From Paroedura picta (Eukaryota > Chordata > Lepidosauria > Squamata > Gekkonidae), in contig NC_135378.1 in the NCBI RefSeq assembly GCF_049243985.1, positions 42,132,941 to 42,196,940 of the forward strand: a DNA stretch of 64,000 nucleotides, read 5' to 3'. The notes under the pieces are model-generated. The model did not search any database. It was given only the letters and a program-made list of their open reading frames with translations, and was not told the origin of the DNA. The translations under genes were made by a program, and so were the position numbers. Shown piece by piece: positions 35,022-43,961 of this stretch (position 1 is its first letter; each line of letters opens with the position of its first letter).

Positions 35022-35165
35022 GTCTGAAGCAGCAGAACAAATTTAGGGTCCAGTGGCACCTTTAAGACCACTGTGTCTGAGGAGGTGCGCGTGCCCACGA
35101 GAGCTCATCCCTTGAATAAAGATTTGGTGGTGTTAAAGGTTTTGCTAGACTCTAAATTTGTTCAT
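35022..35165 (+). mobile_element. Penelope-like terminal repeat with a hammerhead-like core
   Basis: The unit starts with GGTCTGAAGCAGCAGAACAA, then TCCAGTGGCACCTTTAAGAC. It holds CTGAGGA (35077-35083), a GC-rich stem-loop and GAGA (35099-35102), close to the CUGANGA...GAAA core of a hammerhead ribozyme. GAGCTCATCCCTTGAATAAA follows. This layout matches what I recall of the hammerhead-bearing terminal repeats of Penelope-like elements in reptiles. The A-to-G change in GAAA suggests the ribozyme is dead. The outer 12-15 bp (ACAAATTTAG... CTAAATTTGTTC) are inverted repeats. Confidence 0.6.
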
Positions 35166-35249
35166 CTGAAGTATGTTGACCCTGAAGTAATTACTCCCCC
35201 CCCCAAAAAAAGTGAGTGTTTAGGATGACAGCATTGCTTTCCCCCAGAC

Positions 35250-35278
35250 ACACATACACACACACACACACACACACC
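35250..35278. repeat. (CA)n microsatellite
   Basis: About a dozen CA units, with one TA interruption near the start. Confidence 0.95.
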
Positions 35279-36480
35279 CTGCGCACGCCTTGTGCCTGGA
35301 TTCAGCGGGATCAGGCCAGAAGCATCTCTGCTAGCCTGGCCTCCTTGGTTGGGGACGGAGGGGAGGGGTCGGCTCCCAAAGGGAAGAGAACAGGGCTTGG
35401 TCCGGCAGCGATCCAGGGTCACAATCCAGCCGAGGCATCGCCATTTATTACACAGACTGAAATGGGATCCCAGGAAAGCCCGGAGCAGAGCCCTCTAGAA
35501 GCTCTGCGAAGAGGGCGAGAACCGTTCTGCCAGGCAGCTGTCTTCGGGCTACTACAAGCCCCTGCAGTCAAGGTCGGCCTTTCCTTGGGCTAGGAGCGGA
35601 GGTGCCCCTGCAGTTCCTGAGTAGGCAGGAGAGGGTACTGCAAGCTGTATTAACTTCGAGAGAACTGCCCTATGCATGCGCTAGACTCCTCGTGGCTGAG
35701 CGGGTGGTTTTTTTGGTTCATTTACAGTTTGTGAAAGTGAATGACAGCGCTGGACTTAAAAAACAGAGTCGTGAGGTGTTTCGTAAGCGGTCCCAGCAGG
35801 ACAGGTGGCATATAAATGTGAATCAAACTCAAAGCCGCTGCCTTAGAAGACATCCGCGCTTCTGCTTGAGTCCTTCCAGTCGGCCAGTTCCTTCCGGGAG
35901 AAGGTGGTCTATTACAAGCACTGTCTGATCTACAAATTCAATAACTTAATAACCGGCAAGCCCCAGAATGTAGTTGCGACAGCAGCAAAGCTTGTTTACT
36001 CTGGGTTTTTAAAAGAAATGCTAGCAAATTATCAGACCTAAAAAAAAAGAAACAAAAATTAAATGACAAAAGAGTGGGGGAAGAGAAACCAAACACAGGG
36101 CACCTGACCATTGCCCAAAAGAGAAGCTTAAACACTGAGAAATTAGAAGGATGTTGAGGGAGGGGCTTCTCTCCTCTCCTCCTCCTCCCTCTCCCCTCCT
36201 TGCCACCAGCCGGCTACAAGGGGCTGCAGTTTAACCCTCTCCTTGCCCGACATTCAAAGGCATGGACTCCGACACCAGTTAAGCTGCAGGGGAAGCCAGA
36301 TCCCTTGGCTGAGGACAATGGCCTTCGTTCAAGAAAGCCTCGGTTGGGGGGGGCGGATCTTCAAGAGAGGGGATGTGCAGCCCGGAGTTTCTCAGCCTCT
36401 CACCGGCTGAAAGAGCTCCCGTTGTTCCGGCTAAAAGGCCGCTGCCCCACCACCCCCTACTACCCACCCACCAACAGGCC
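35279..36480. other. GC-rich upstream DNA, no gene
   Basis: Several open frames overlap on both strands, as expected for CpG-rich non-coding DNA. None resembles a known protein and none shows coherent start or splice signals. Confidence 0.35.
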
Positions 36481-36529
36481 TCCAGGTCACTCTTGAGAGG
36501 GGGGACTGCCGCCAGCCCCGCCGCAGTCC

Positions 36530-36770
36530 CCTGGTTTGACAGATTTCTGCATCGATTAATTCTCGGTAACCTTTGGCAGGGAGACCCAAGCGAGAGAGCT
36601 GAAAATAACGCTGACAAACTACAACCGCCGTTTCCCTGCATGTCAGTGACATTTGGGGAGATTAATATTTTCTTTCCATTTTCCTGCTTTGAAACAGGGG
36701 ACTTCAGACTGCAAGCCACAAGCCATTTAAGAGTTACGAACGACCTTAAATCCAGATTTCCCTGGGCACA
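36530..36770. promoter_or_regulatory. candidate HAND2 enhancer with a TGACA cluster
   Basis: Four MEIS/TGIF-like sites are seen: TGACAG at 36537-36542, TGACA at 36612, TGTCA at 36641 and TGACA at 36647. They surround ATCGATTAATT (36552-36562) and AGATTAATATTT. The block is AT-richer than its flanks, lacks repeats, and ends near a TTAAGAGTTACGAACGACC string. The motif mix would suit a pharyngeal-arch or limb element. That is inference. Confidence 0.4.
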
Positions 36771-36949
36771 GGGCTGCTAGTGGGCAAGCCCCCTATTCCA
36801 TCTGCTAAATAATCCGAAGTAAAGCTGGAGTTGTATGTGTGATGAACTTTCGCAAACCGTTCTGGATGAAGGGGCAATAGCCTCTCACAATGGCGGCATG
36901 ATAATGGAACACCGGGAGATCCTATTGAAATCTGAGAGGTACGTTTCCA

Positions 36950-37117
36950 GAAGAAGAGGAGGAGGGGGACGGTTTTGTACCCCGCTTTTCACTACCCAAA
37001 AGAGTCTCCAAGCGGCTTACAATCGCCTGCCCTTCCTCTCTCCACCACAAGCACCCCCTGTAAAGCAGCGGAGGCTGAGAGAGCCCTGAGAGAACTGTGA
37101 CTGGCCCAAGGTCACCC
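36950..37117 (-). repeat. tRNA-derived SINE, reverse, 5'-truncated
   Basis: The minus-strand copy shows GGTGACCTTGGGCCAGTCAC at the right, GTAAGCCGCTTGGAGACTCT, GTGAAAAGCGGGGTACAAAA and a TTC tail at the left. The tRNA head is absent. Confidence 0.85.
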
Positions 37118-37189
37118 TTTAAAATTTTAACAGGCTTTAAGGCCGGAGTGGGAGGGAAGACCGCCATATGTAAAACATTGTGATGCAAT

Positions 37190-37490
37190 ATCCATGAATG
37201 GAGAAAATGGAATTCTTTATTATCTCGCCATACTGGAAGCAATCCTCTCAGAGCCAACCAGCACGATTCCCAACCCAGTTAAAACGAAGACTTGCTCTCA
37301 GTCCGGTTACTTTCAGTTAAACACCTTTCAGAGCCCACAGCCCAGTCCTAAAGGTGTGTTCTCACGTGTTTCACAAATTTCCTAATTTGTCTCTTGAGTG
37401 CAGAAAGCAATCAATCCTTAAAACCCATTAGATTAATGTTTGAAGATAATGTTAGGGCTTTGAGAGTTATTCGGTTTCTAAATCCACCTG
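37190..37490. promoter_or_regulatory. candidate conserved regulatory block
   Basis: Repeat-free AT-richer DNA with a TTATTATCTCG string (GATA type), TCACGTGTTTCAC (E-box CACGTG), and CCATTAGATTAATGTTTGAA (homeodomain type). Evidence is composition and motif content only. Confidence 0.35.
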
Positions 37491-38639
37491 TTTCCCTATG
37501 GAGGCTGGCTGTGCAATGCTCTTGGAGGACCACAGAGATAAACCCTCTCTTTTCGGGGAGGGGGCAATACAAACTCAGTCCAGGTCTGTGGTTTCACTAG
37601 GGCACCCAGCAACCTTTCCGGAGGGACGGATTAAGAAGAGCAATCAATCCCGTGTGAACAGCACAGTGGCCCTTGAGAGCAACCATGCTCAGCGCATCCC
37701 GGCGCATTTCATAATCTGGAGGTCAAGGAGGAAGGCGACTGTCTGCTCCTTCCCTTCGGGCGTCTTTCAGTTGCCTGCCTTGGCGGTGCGACGGGTGGGG
37801 ACAGGGCGGCCACTGGACTGCGCCTCCCTTGTGACATCGGCAGGACCATCGGGACAAGGAGAGACAGGACGGCAGTGCTTTCCATCTCCTCGACGGCTGC
37901 CATTCCGGTCGTCCTGAAGGGGCCTTCTCTTTGAATCTTGCCAGATGCCAAACCATGAACGTCCCCCCCTCCTGAAAAAAAAACCTCACTGACCAAAAAG
38001 GGCATTTGACTAGCCTTTTCACTGTTGAGAAAATATCGAAAGGCCTGAAGACCTAATGAGAACACCCTATGCCTGCTCTGTCCCGAATTTTAGGGGTCTT
38101 CTCACTAAAACCTAAACAGGGATGGGGTGGATTAAGAAGGGGGCAGGGACGAGAGAGAGATGGAATCAGGCGATGCGGATGGCCATCCACGGGCTAGGAG
38201 CACCGTGACCTGGAAGACAGTACATCTGAACAGGGATCGCTGTCAGCTGCACGGCAGTTAGCTCGCCCATGTTCCTTCCAGCATCTGGAAGACGCTAATC
38301 AGTTTTAAGGATGAGCTCGAGCGGCTTCCGAATTGGAGGATCGTCCTGGGGATGAGTCTGGACCGGCAGCTCAGAGACCCTCTCAGCCTGATGCTTTTGG
38401 TGCCCTCTGTTAGAGGAGAGGAGAGAGCCCCCCCCCCACCCTGGTGAACTGCACCGTCCTTAGGTCCGCCCCAGAAAAGCAGTCCGAAACACTCCGGGTT
38501 TTAGCGCAGTCAAGCCACATCGGCCTGCCGTGTTGAAGCGCCTGGTAGGGCTGACCCAAAGGTGCTCCTGAAAGACAGCCCAGCGACAGGCGTGGGTGAG
38601 GTCAGACAGTAGCATTTCTCACGGACCACCATCTACCAT

Positions 38640-38890
38640 CGTGTCCCTTTTCTCCCCTTTTTTCTTTCCCTTTCTCTCCTCCGTCTGCACACAAAATCCT
38701 GATTTTCTTCCTCCTCCCTGTCTGCCGCTGCCCCTCCCACCTCTTTCAAAACAGTGCCTTCCCTTTATCTTTTCCAATCAGTCGTTCCTTTCCTCCTCTT
38801 TCCCTGCATAAATTCTAACTTCCTTCCCGATCTCTCCCCCCCTCCCGCTGCTCCACTGACAGTTTCTGTGTCTTCCTTCTGGTCCTTCAC
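38640..38890. repeat. long polypyrimidine tract
   Basis: About 250 bp are mostly C and T on this strand, with runs such as CTCCCCTTTTTTCTTTCCC. Such tracts can form triplex structures. No gene lies here. Confidence 0.7.
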
Positions 38891-39159
38891 CGAGGAAAAC
38901 AGAAGGATGAGGTGGAAACGGACTGCTTGCCACCGGCTTCCTCAAGGAGGGCTTTTGTGCCCAGGTGCTGCTGGCTACACCCCCAGACTGAGGTCCGGTT
39001 TAAACACCATTGACGGGCGTGGAAGGCCAGGGACCTTGAGCGCATCCAAGGTCGCCGCCTGAGTACTCAGGTTCCCGATCGAGCTGGACTGGTCCGGAGG
39101 CCTCTGGGGCATTTCTGTACATCTGCTTCTAAGGAGGATTCGTGTTCTGAGCCAGGAAA

Positions 39160-39190
39160 TCTGAGAGAGAGAGCAAGAGAGAGAGATCCA
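39160..39190. repeat. (GA)n-rich run
   Basis: GAGAGAGAG and AGAGAGAGAG blocks separated by CA. Confidence 0.85.
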
Positions 39191-39398
39191 GAGAAGCCAA
39201 AACATGGTTGGTTTCAGGATCTCCTAAAGTTGAGGCTGAGGGTTTAAAATCCCTTTCACCTTAGTCCTCCTGCCATTGTCTTCTATGGCCCCTGCTTGCA
39301 AGCTTATGTCTTTAGGATCGGTGCCGGAGGGAAAGCGCAGATAGCTCGGAGAAAAGATTGCCGAGACTGTGTTGATGGGGCTGGTTTCGAAGGCGGGG

Positions 39399-39429
39399 TG
39401 TGTGTGTGTGTGTGTGGGGGGGGGGGGGT
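39399..39429. repeat. (GT)n plus poly-G run
   Basis: Seven or so GT units followed by a G-run of more than ten bases. Confidence 0.9.
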
Positions 39430-41690
39430 GATCCTTACCAGGTCCAGCCAGCCAGGCACTTTTGTGTAAATAAACCAACCTAGATGTTGGAAGGCCCACA
39501 AACAAATAAGCGCCGGAGATGGGTGAGTAGCTGAAGAGGCCCTAGGCCTGGGAACCCTGATAAGAGAAGGGAAGGGCCTCTTTCCCCTTGAAGTCCTCCA
39601 GCGGGCGGCTCCTGTGATCGGTATCTGTGGGATGTCTGGCCGCTCTTCGCCTCCTTCTCCCCCTGGAGGTATTCGGGGAGCCGCCTTCAGAAATATCTTA
39701 AAATTGAGAGGTGAAATGTCTCGATCCTACCCTGCAGTGCCCACGTTTCTGGCAAAAATCCTGCATCCGAGTGCAGAGCGGCCGCTCTCTCCTCCTTTCC
39801 TCTGCCTCAAGCCATGCCAGAGCCCTGCTGCGATGTTTGCTGCCTTCGTTCGATCCCGAAACCCGGGGTCTGCCTTACAAAGACCGGCGTGGGGCGGGAT
39901 AGCAGAGCACATTCCTTGGACAGAAGCTCCGCTGCGGACAGTCCGGCGGACTCTCCAGGACCTATCCTTGGGATGGGGCCGGGCAGGTGGGGTATGCGGA
40001 TCAACCAACGAAATAAGGAACATTAAAATTGGACAGACTTTCCCAATTCTGAACATGCTTATCCGGAAGCTGGCCTCAGCGAGGCCAAGGAAAGTTACTC
40101 CCACGCAAGTGCGCACTGAAAGGCCATTTGAAAGCCTCGCCTGCTAAATCGGATTAAAGTCAAATGCAGGGATTTACCCTCGTTCCCGGTCGGGCTCGGC
40201 CTCCCTGCTCAGAGCGCTCTCCTGACAGCCATTCGTCACATTCCTTGCGTGCAATCCAGCTCCCACTGGAAACCGAGGTGCAAGAAAAGAAAAGGGAAAA
40301 GGCTCAGGCGACTGTAAATAAACGGCATTTGCGTTCTGTTCAGTGTGGTGCCCAACCGGGTCAGAAGAAGAATATCCAAGATCCTGAGGCTCTTGGATTT
40401 CAATCACAAGTTCCAATCTCTGCCCCATATATTTCTACTCCCTCCCCCTCTTGCGTAGCTTTTGCTAGTCCCAGCTTGGGTCCTGCTTGCTTCCACACAA
40501 ACACAGACATCGGCACAGGCTTATTTCTAGCATGACTCTTCTGTCTGACCAGCTTGGAGCAGACTAGTTGAGCAATGGGAGCCTCTCTGGATCTCTGCGC
40601 CAGAGGCCAGGAGTCCGGCTTAAAAGGCAATACGTTTTGTCTCCCCTCCTCCCCGTCCAATTCCATGGGGCTTACTCCCAAGTAAATGTGTGGCCCTTAT
40701 CTCAGAGGCACTTGGAAAGAGCCATCACTGCTTGCAAACTGCCATCTTCTCCCACTCCATTTGTACCCTTGTAAAGTGGAGGAAAACGCTCCTCCTTTGG
40801 CCAAAACATTCGGAGAAATCCTCGGACCTCGACTGCGATTCTGCGTATGTTTACTCGGAAGAAAATCCCCTCGAAGCCAGGAGGATTCCATTGCAGGGCA
40901 AGGAGGAGCGGACAGAGCTGGCTTCCTTTCGGGCCGCCCGGAACCTCCACCGGGATCCCACCAGGAAGCCAGATGATCCCTGGATGGCCAGTCTAGATCC
41001 CCGGCAGTGGTCCAGCACACTGTCCCCCTCACCTGGTTCTCCCCGTGCCAAGAGCTCCAGGGTGGGGATGTTCGACCCTCTGGAGCGGCCTGAGCTCGGC
41101 AGGGGCGCAAGGCTTTCATGCCAGAGTCGACCTGGGAAAGTCTCCTCTGTCTGCCGAAATTTGTTGGAGTCCCCTGGAAGTTTGCTGGCCGCTTCCCGAG
41201 GCCCTGCTGGCCCCATCCACCAGAACCCGGCTTGCGACGGTCCTTGGAGCACTTGGGAAGGCGATGGGATCTCTTGACACAAACCTCCGACCTCTGTGTG
41301 GCCAGTTTCTTCGAGCTCCTTTTCCAGATTGCAGTGTGTTCAACATGCCCCAGCGCGCGCTCACACACACACACACAATCTCTCTATCTCTTGGCTTTCA
41401 GCCGGGCCTGCCTATTAAACATCTCTTAAACGACTCCCTGCCCGTAAGTGAAACCCGCTTCCTTCAAGATGCCTGGGCATTTCTACGGTGGGTTGCTGAG
41501 GACAGTATTATGATTATTGGGGAAATAAGAGAAATGCCGAGAGATCCTTATATCTTGGCCAACAGAAATGAGAATAGAAACTCCCTGACATGCTGTTAAA
41601 AAGATTCAGTTACTTACCTAACTGGGCCAGCTGAGGCAAAAAGAAACCGGTTTGATGTAGGGAAAGTGTGAACACCAAAGGAGCTGAAAG
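39430..41690. other. CpG-rich HAND2 upstream DNA, no coding evidence
   Basis: Many long overlapping frames exist on both strands (up to about 225 codons on the minus strand at 40697-41374). They are mutually exclusive and match nothing known. Short recurrent motif copies lie at 40655-40690 (TTCCATGGGGCTTACTCCCA) and 40831-40898. A (CA)n run lies at 41361-41378. Confidence 0.4.
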
Positions 41691-41694
41691 AAAA

Positions 41695-42010
41695 TGATTT
41701 GGATTGAGATAGCTTTGTCTTAAGCAGTCATTTCCTCCTCAAAGCCCACTCTGGCTGAGGCAAATTAGTCTGTCTTATAACCAATAAAGATTTGTTTCTG
41801 GGTTTTCCTCCCTGTAGGTAAATGGAGTCAAATTACCCGAAATGAATCCTACACATACAAGTATTTCTAGTTCAGAGTCAAATGAATTGCACAGGAAAAT
41901 CCATTAATAGGGCTCATTAACAACACAGTCACTTGTGTACGTATATGGCACACGCACAGCCCAAGAGTATTTCACCCAACTGCCCATTCACATTTACTTG
42001 AAAGTGATTA
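41695..42010. promoter_or_regulatory. candidate HAND2 proximal regulatory block A
   Basis: AT-rich, repeat-free DNA about 0.7-1 kb upstream of the promoter. It contains TTGTCTTAAGCAGTCATTTC, TAACCAATAAAGATTTGTTT (inverted-CCAAT and AATAAAGATT), AATCCATTAATAGGGCTCAT and AAGTGATTATCGTC. The mix of homeodomain-like and GATA-like sites next to a CpG-rich gene suggests constrained sequence. Confidence 0.45.
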
Positions 42011-42059
42011 TCGTCTTTCTTCGGGGGGGGGGGGGGGGGAGGGACTGCTTCCAAGCTTA

Positions 42060-42480
42060 GTTGTGCTGGGTGGCAACACTACTAAGAGTCCAATTTAGCC
42101 TGTAATTAATTTCCCCAATTTATTATATATATATTACTATATATGTATGTATGCATGCATAAATTATAGCCAAAAATTGAGAAATTGATTTAAAACAATT
42201 TCTAACTAAAAACATTGCTACTATTCATATTGCTTCGACAGACAAGAAAAAAAAGCATTAAATAGTTCTGCATGCATTAATGGGCAATATATTAAGGCAC
42301 ATATGTGTTCTTGCCTTATAGTATTGTTCGTCTAATTATAGCTCATGCATACCTTTTTAGTCATACTACACCAGATGAATACATACAGACATACATAATA
42401 CATACATACATACATACATAATGCGCACACACACGCACAGAGATACTTACAGCCAAGTATTGTTAAATACTTGCATTAAC
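42060..42480. promoter_or_regulatory. AT-rich block B just upstream of the HAND2 promoter
   Basis: Low-GC sequence in an otherwise GC-rich stretch: GTAATTAATTTCCCCAATTT, TATA-type alternations at 42123-42145, TTGATTTAAAACAATTTCTA, GCATTAATGGGCAATATATT and GTCTAATTATAGCTCATGCA. It holds several ATTA cores. A (TACA)n run occupies 42378-42420. It may hold regulatory sites or the start region of a divergent transcript. Confidence 0.45.
42378..42420. repeat. (TACA)n short tandem repeat
   Basis: ATACATACATACATAC-type repeat, imperfect at the left. Confidence 0.9.
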
Positions 42481-42499
42481 CTCTGTCTGCGCTGGAAGG

Positions 42500-42660
42500 G
42501 GGGAGGGTTTTCCCTCGTTTGTTTTAATTATATTACGGATAGGAACAGCAGCCAATCCAAGAAGAGAAGCTGCACAATTAGCAGCATGAAGGTTTGATTT
42601 TTTTTTTAAGGCTTTATGGCCCATTGCGGGAAGCCCCACCCCCGGTGCAGAAGATTGGCC
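42500..42660 (-). promoter_or_regulatory. possible start region of a divergent antisense lncRNA
   Basis: In mammals a lncRNA (HAND2-AS1, Upperhand in mouse) starts a few hundred bases or less from HAND2 and runs the other way. Here the matching interval has a CCAAT box at 42552-42556 and a GC-box-like CCCCACCCCCGG. It lacks any sequence signal that would fix a start or exon of the transcript. The call rests on synteny knowledge alone. Confidence 0.3.
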
Positions 42661-42690
42661 GGGAGAGCCTCTGACGACATATATTAACCC
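42632..42690 (+). promoter_or_regulatory. HAND2 core promoter
   Basis: In order: GCCCCACCCCCGG (42634-42646, GC/KLF-type box), an inverted CCAAT box ATTGG (42654-42658), and a TATA-like CATATATTAAC (42678-42688). The start of transcription should then lie about 25-30 bp downstream, near 42710. All three spacings are typical of a TATA-type developmental promoter. Start not measured. Confidence 0.6.
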
Positions 42691-42709
42691 GAGCTGCCCT
42701 AAAGATGTA

Positions 42710-43364
42710 GCTGTACATGGAGATCAGGCTAGGAAATCCGAGCAGCGCCCTGCGCCGCGCCGCGCCTGGAAAGCCACCGCCGCCGACTTTACCTCCCCCC
42801 GCCCCGATCTCTTCATCCGGCTCTTCTTCGCCAGCGGCGTCGCAGAGTCGCAGAGCCCCCTGCGGAGCAGACTGTCCAGATTCCGCCACCCGCTGCTGAG
42901 GGGGTGGGAAAAGAGACCGGCCGCCCTCCGGCTTGCATCCAAAGACTCGCCCGCCGTCCCAGGAGGAGAAGGACAAGGAGGAGGAGACGCGGACGGTGCC
43001 CAGGCCTTCTTCAGCGCGGCTGGGGCCAAGGGGGGACCGCAGGCAGGTGTGAGTAACGCTTCCCCCCCCCACGCACCTTTCCTCAGAGACGCCCAGGAAG
43101 GACAGCGGGGAAGGTCTCCCCTTCAGAAGGGGACCCTGCTTTGGCCGCCACCACACCAGCAGCTTCTCCTGCCGGAGGGGCGCTTTTCCCCCGGCCCCTA
43201 CCGCGTCCCCCTTGGCTGCCGCATGGTTGCGGAGGGCGGCCCTGATCCTGCCTGCGGGGGCCTTGAAGGAGCCTGCGGCGGCCAGCTCATGACGACCCCC
43301 ACACGCTGAGGCCGCCAAGCCGGGCCCGAGTGCCGGGAGCGGAGCACAGCCAGCGGGCCGGGCG
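42710..43364 (+). other. HAND2 5' leader (predicted)
   Basis: From the predicted start near 42710 to the HAND2 ATG, about 655 nt of GC- and CpG-rich leader. It holds several upstream ATGs: 42717 opens a 60-codon frame, and 43223 opens a 28-codon frame (MVAEGGPDP... MTTPTR) that stops at 43309, 55 nt before the HAND2 ATG and out of frame with it. The 234-codon minus-strand frame over this leader is a GC-rich artefact. Confidence 0.6.
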
Positions 43365-43961
43365 ATGAGTCTGGTGGGCGGCTTCCCCCACCACCCGGTG
43401 GTCCACCATGAGGGCTACCCTTTCGCTGCTGCCGCCGCCGCCGCCGCTGCCGCCGCCGCTGCCAGCCGCTGCGGCCACGAGGAGAACCCCTACTTCCACG
43501 GCTGGCTGATCAGCAGCCACCCGGCCGAAATGTCACCGCCCGACTACAGCGTGGCGCTTTCCTATAGCCCCGAGTATGCCAACGGCGCGCCGGGCCTAGA
43601 GCACCCGCACCACCACCACTACGTGGGCGGCAGTGGCGGTGGGGCCCCTCCAGGCAGTGGCGGCGGGCCGCCGGGCCTGGGGGGCGGTCCGCGGCCGGTC
43701 AAGCGGCGCGGCACGGCCAACCGCAAGGAGCGGCGCAGGACTCAGAGCATCAACAGCGCCTTCGCCGAGCTGCGCGAGTGTATCCCCAACGTGCCGGCCG
43801 ACACCAAGCTGTCCAAGATCAAGACACTGCGCCTGGCCACCAGCTACATCGCCTACCTCATGGACCTGCTGGCCAAGGACGACGCCAATGGCGAGGCCGA
43901 GGCCTTCAAGGCCGAGATCAAGAAGACAGATGTCAAGGAGGACAAGAGGAAGAAGGAGCTG
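43365..43961 (+). CDS. HAND2: HAND2, coding exon 1 (residues 1-199)
   Basis: HAND2 is a class B basic helix-loop-helix factor that pairs with E-proteins or HAND1 and binds E-boxes in heart, pharyngeal-arch, limb-bud and sympathetic progenitors. The start [20 protein letters not shown] is the family N terminus. Then come 13 alanines (21-33), [10 protein letters not shown] (40-49), [17 protein letters not shown] (55-71), a Gly/Pro-rich linker (about 87-109), the basic region from K113 to T126 (RKERRRTQ), and the HLH to about L169. T126 and S128 match the mammalian phospho-sites Thr112 and Ser114. The exon closes after KRKKEL with the donor CTG/GTCAGT at 43962. ATG context has G at -3. The linker is longer than in human: [20 protein letters not shown] replaces a shorter segment. 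Confidence 0.98.
43421..43468. repeat. GCC/GCT trinucleotide tract coding polyalanine
   Basis: The run codes Ala21-Ala33. GCT codons interrupt the GCC units, which reduces slippage compared with a pure repeat. Confidence 0.9.

Noticed and set aside
40697-41374. 225-codon minus-strand frame with overlapping + frames of 195 and 184 codons
   Set aside because: Three mutually exclusive long frames in one GC-rich stretch point to absence of stops by composition. None matches a family.
42614-43318. 234-codon minus-strand open frame over the HAND2 promoter and leader
   Set aside because: Its composition follows CpG-rich DNA on the other strand, it crosses the core promoter, and the protein resembles nothing known. 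The antisense transcript expected here is non-coding in mammals.
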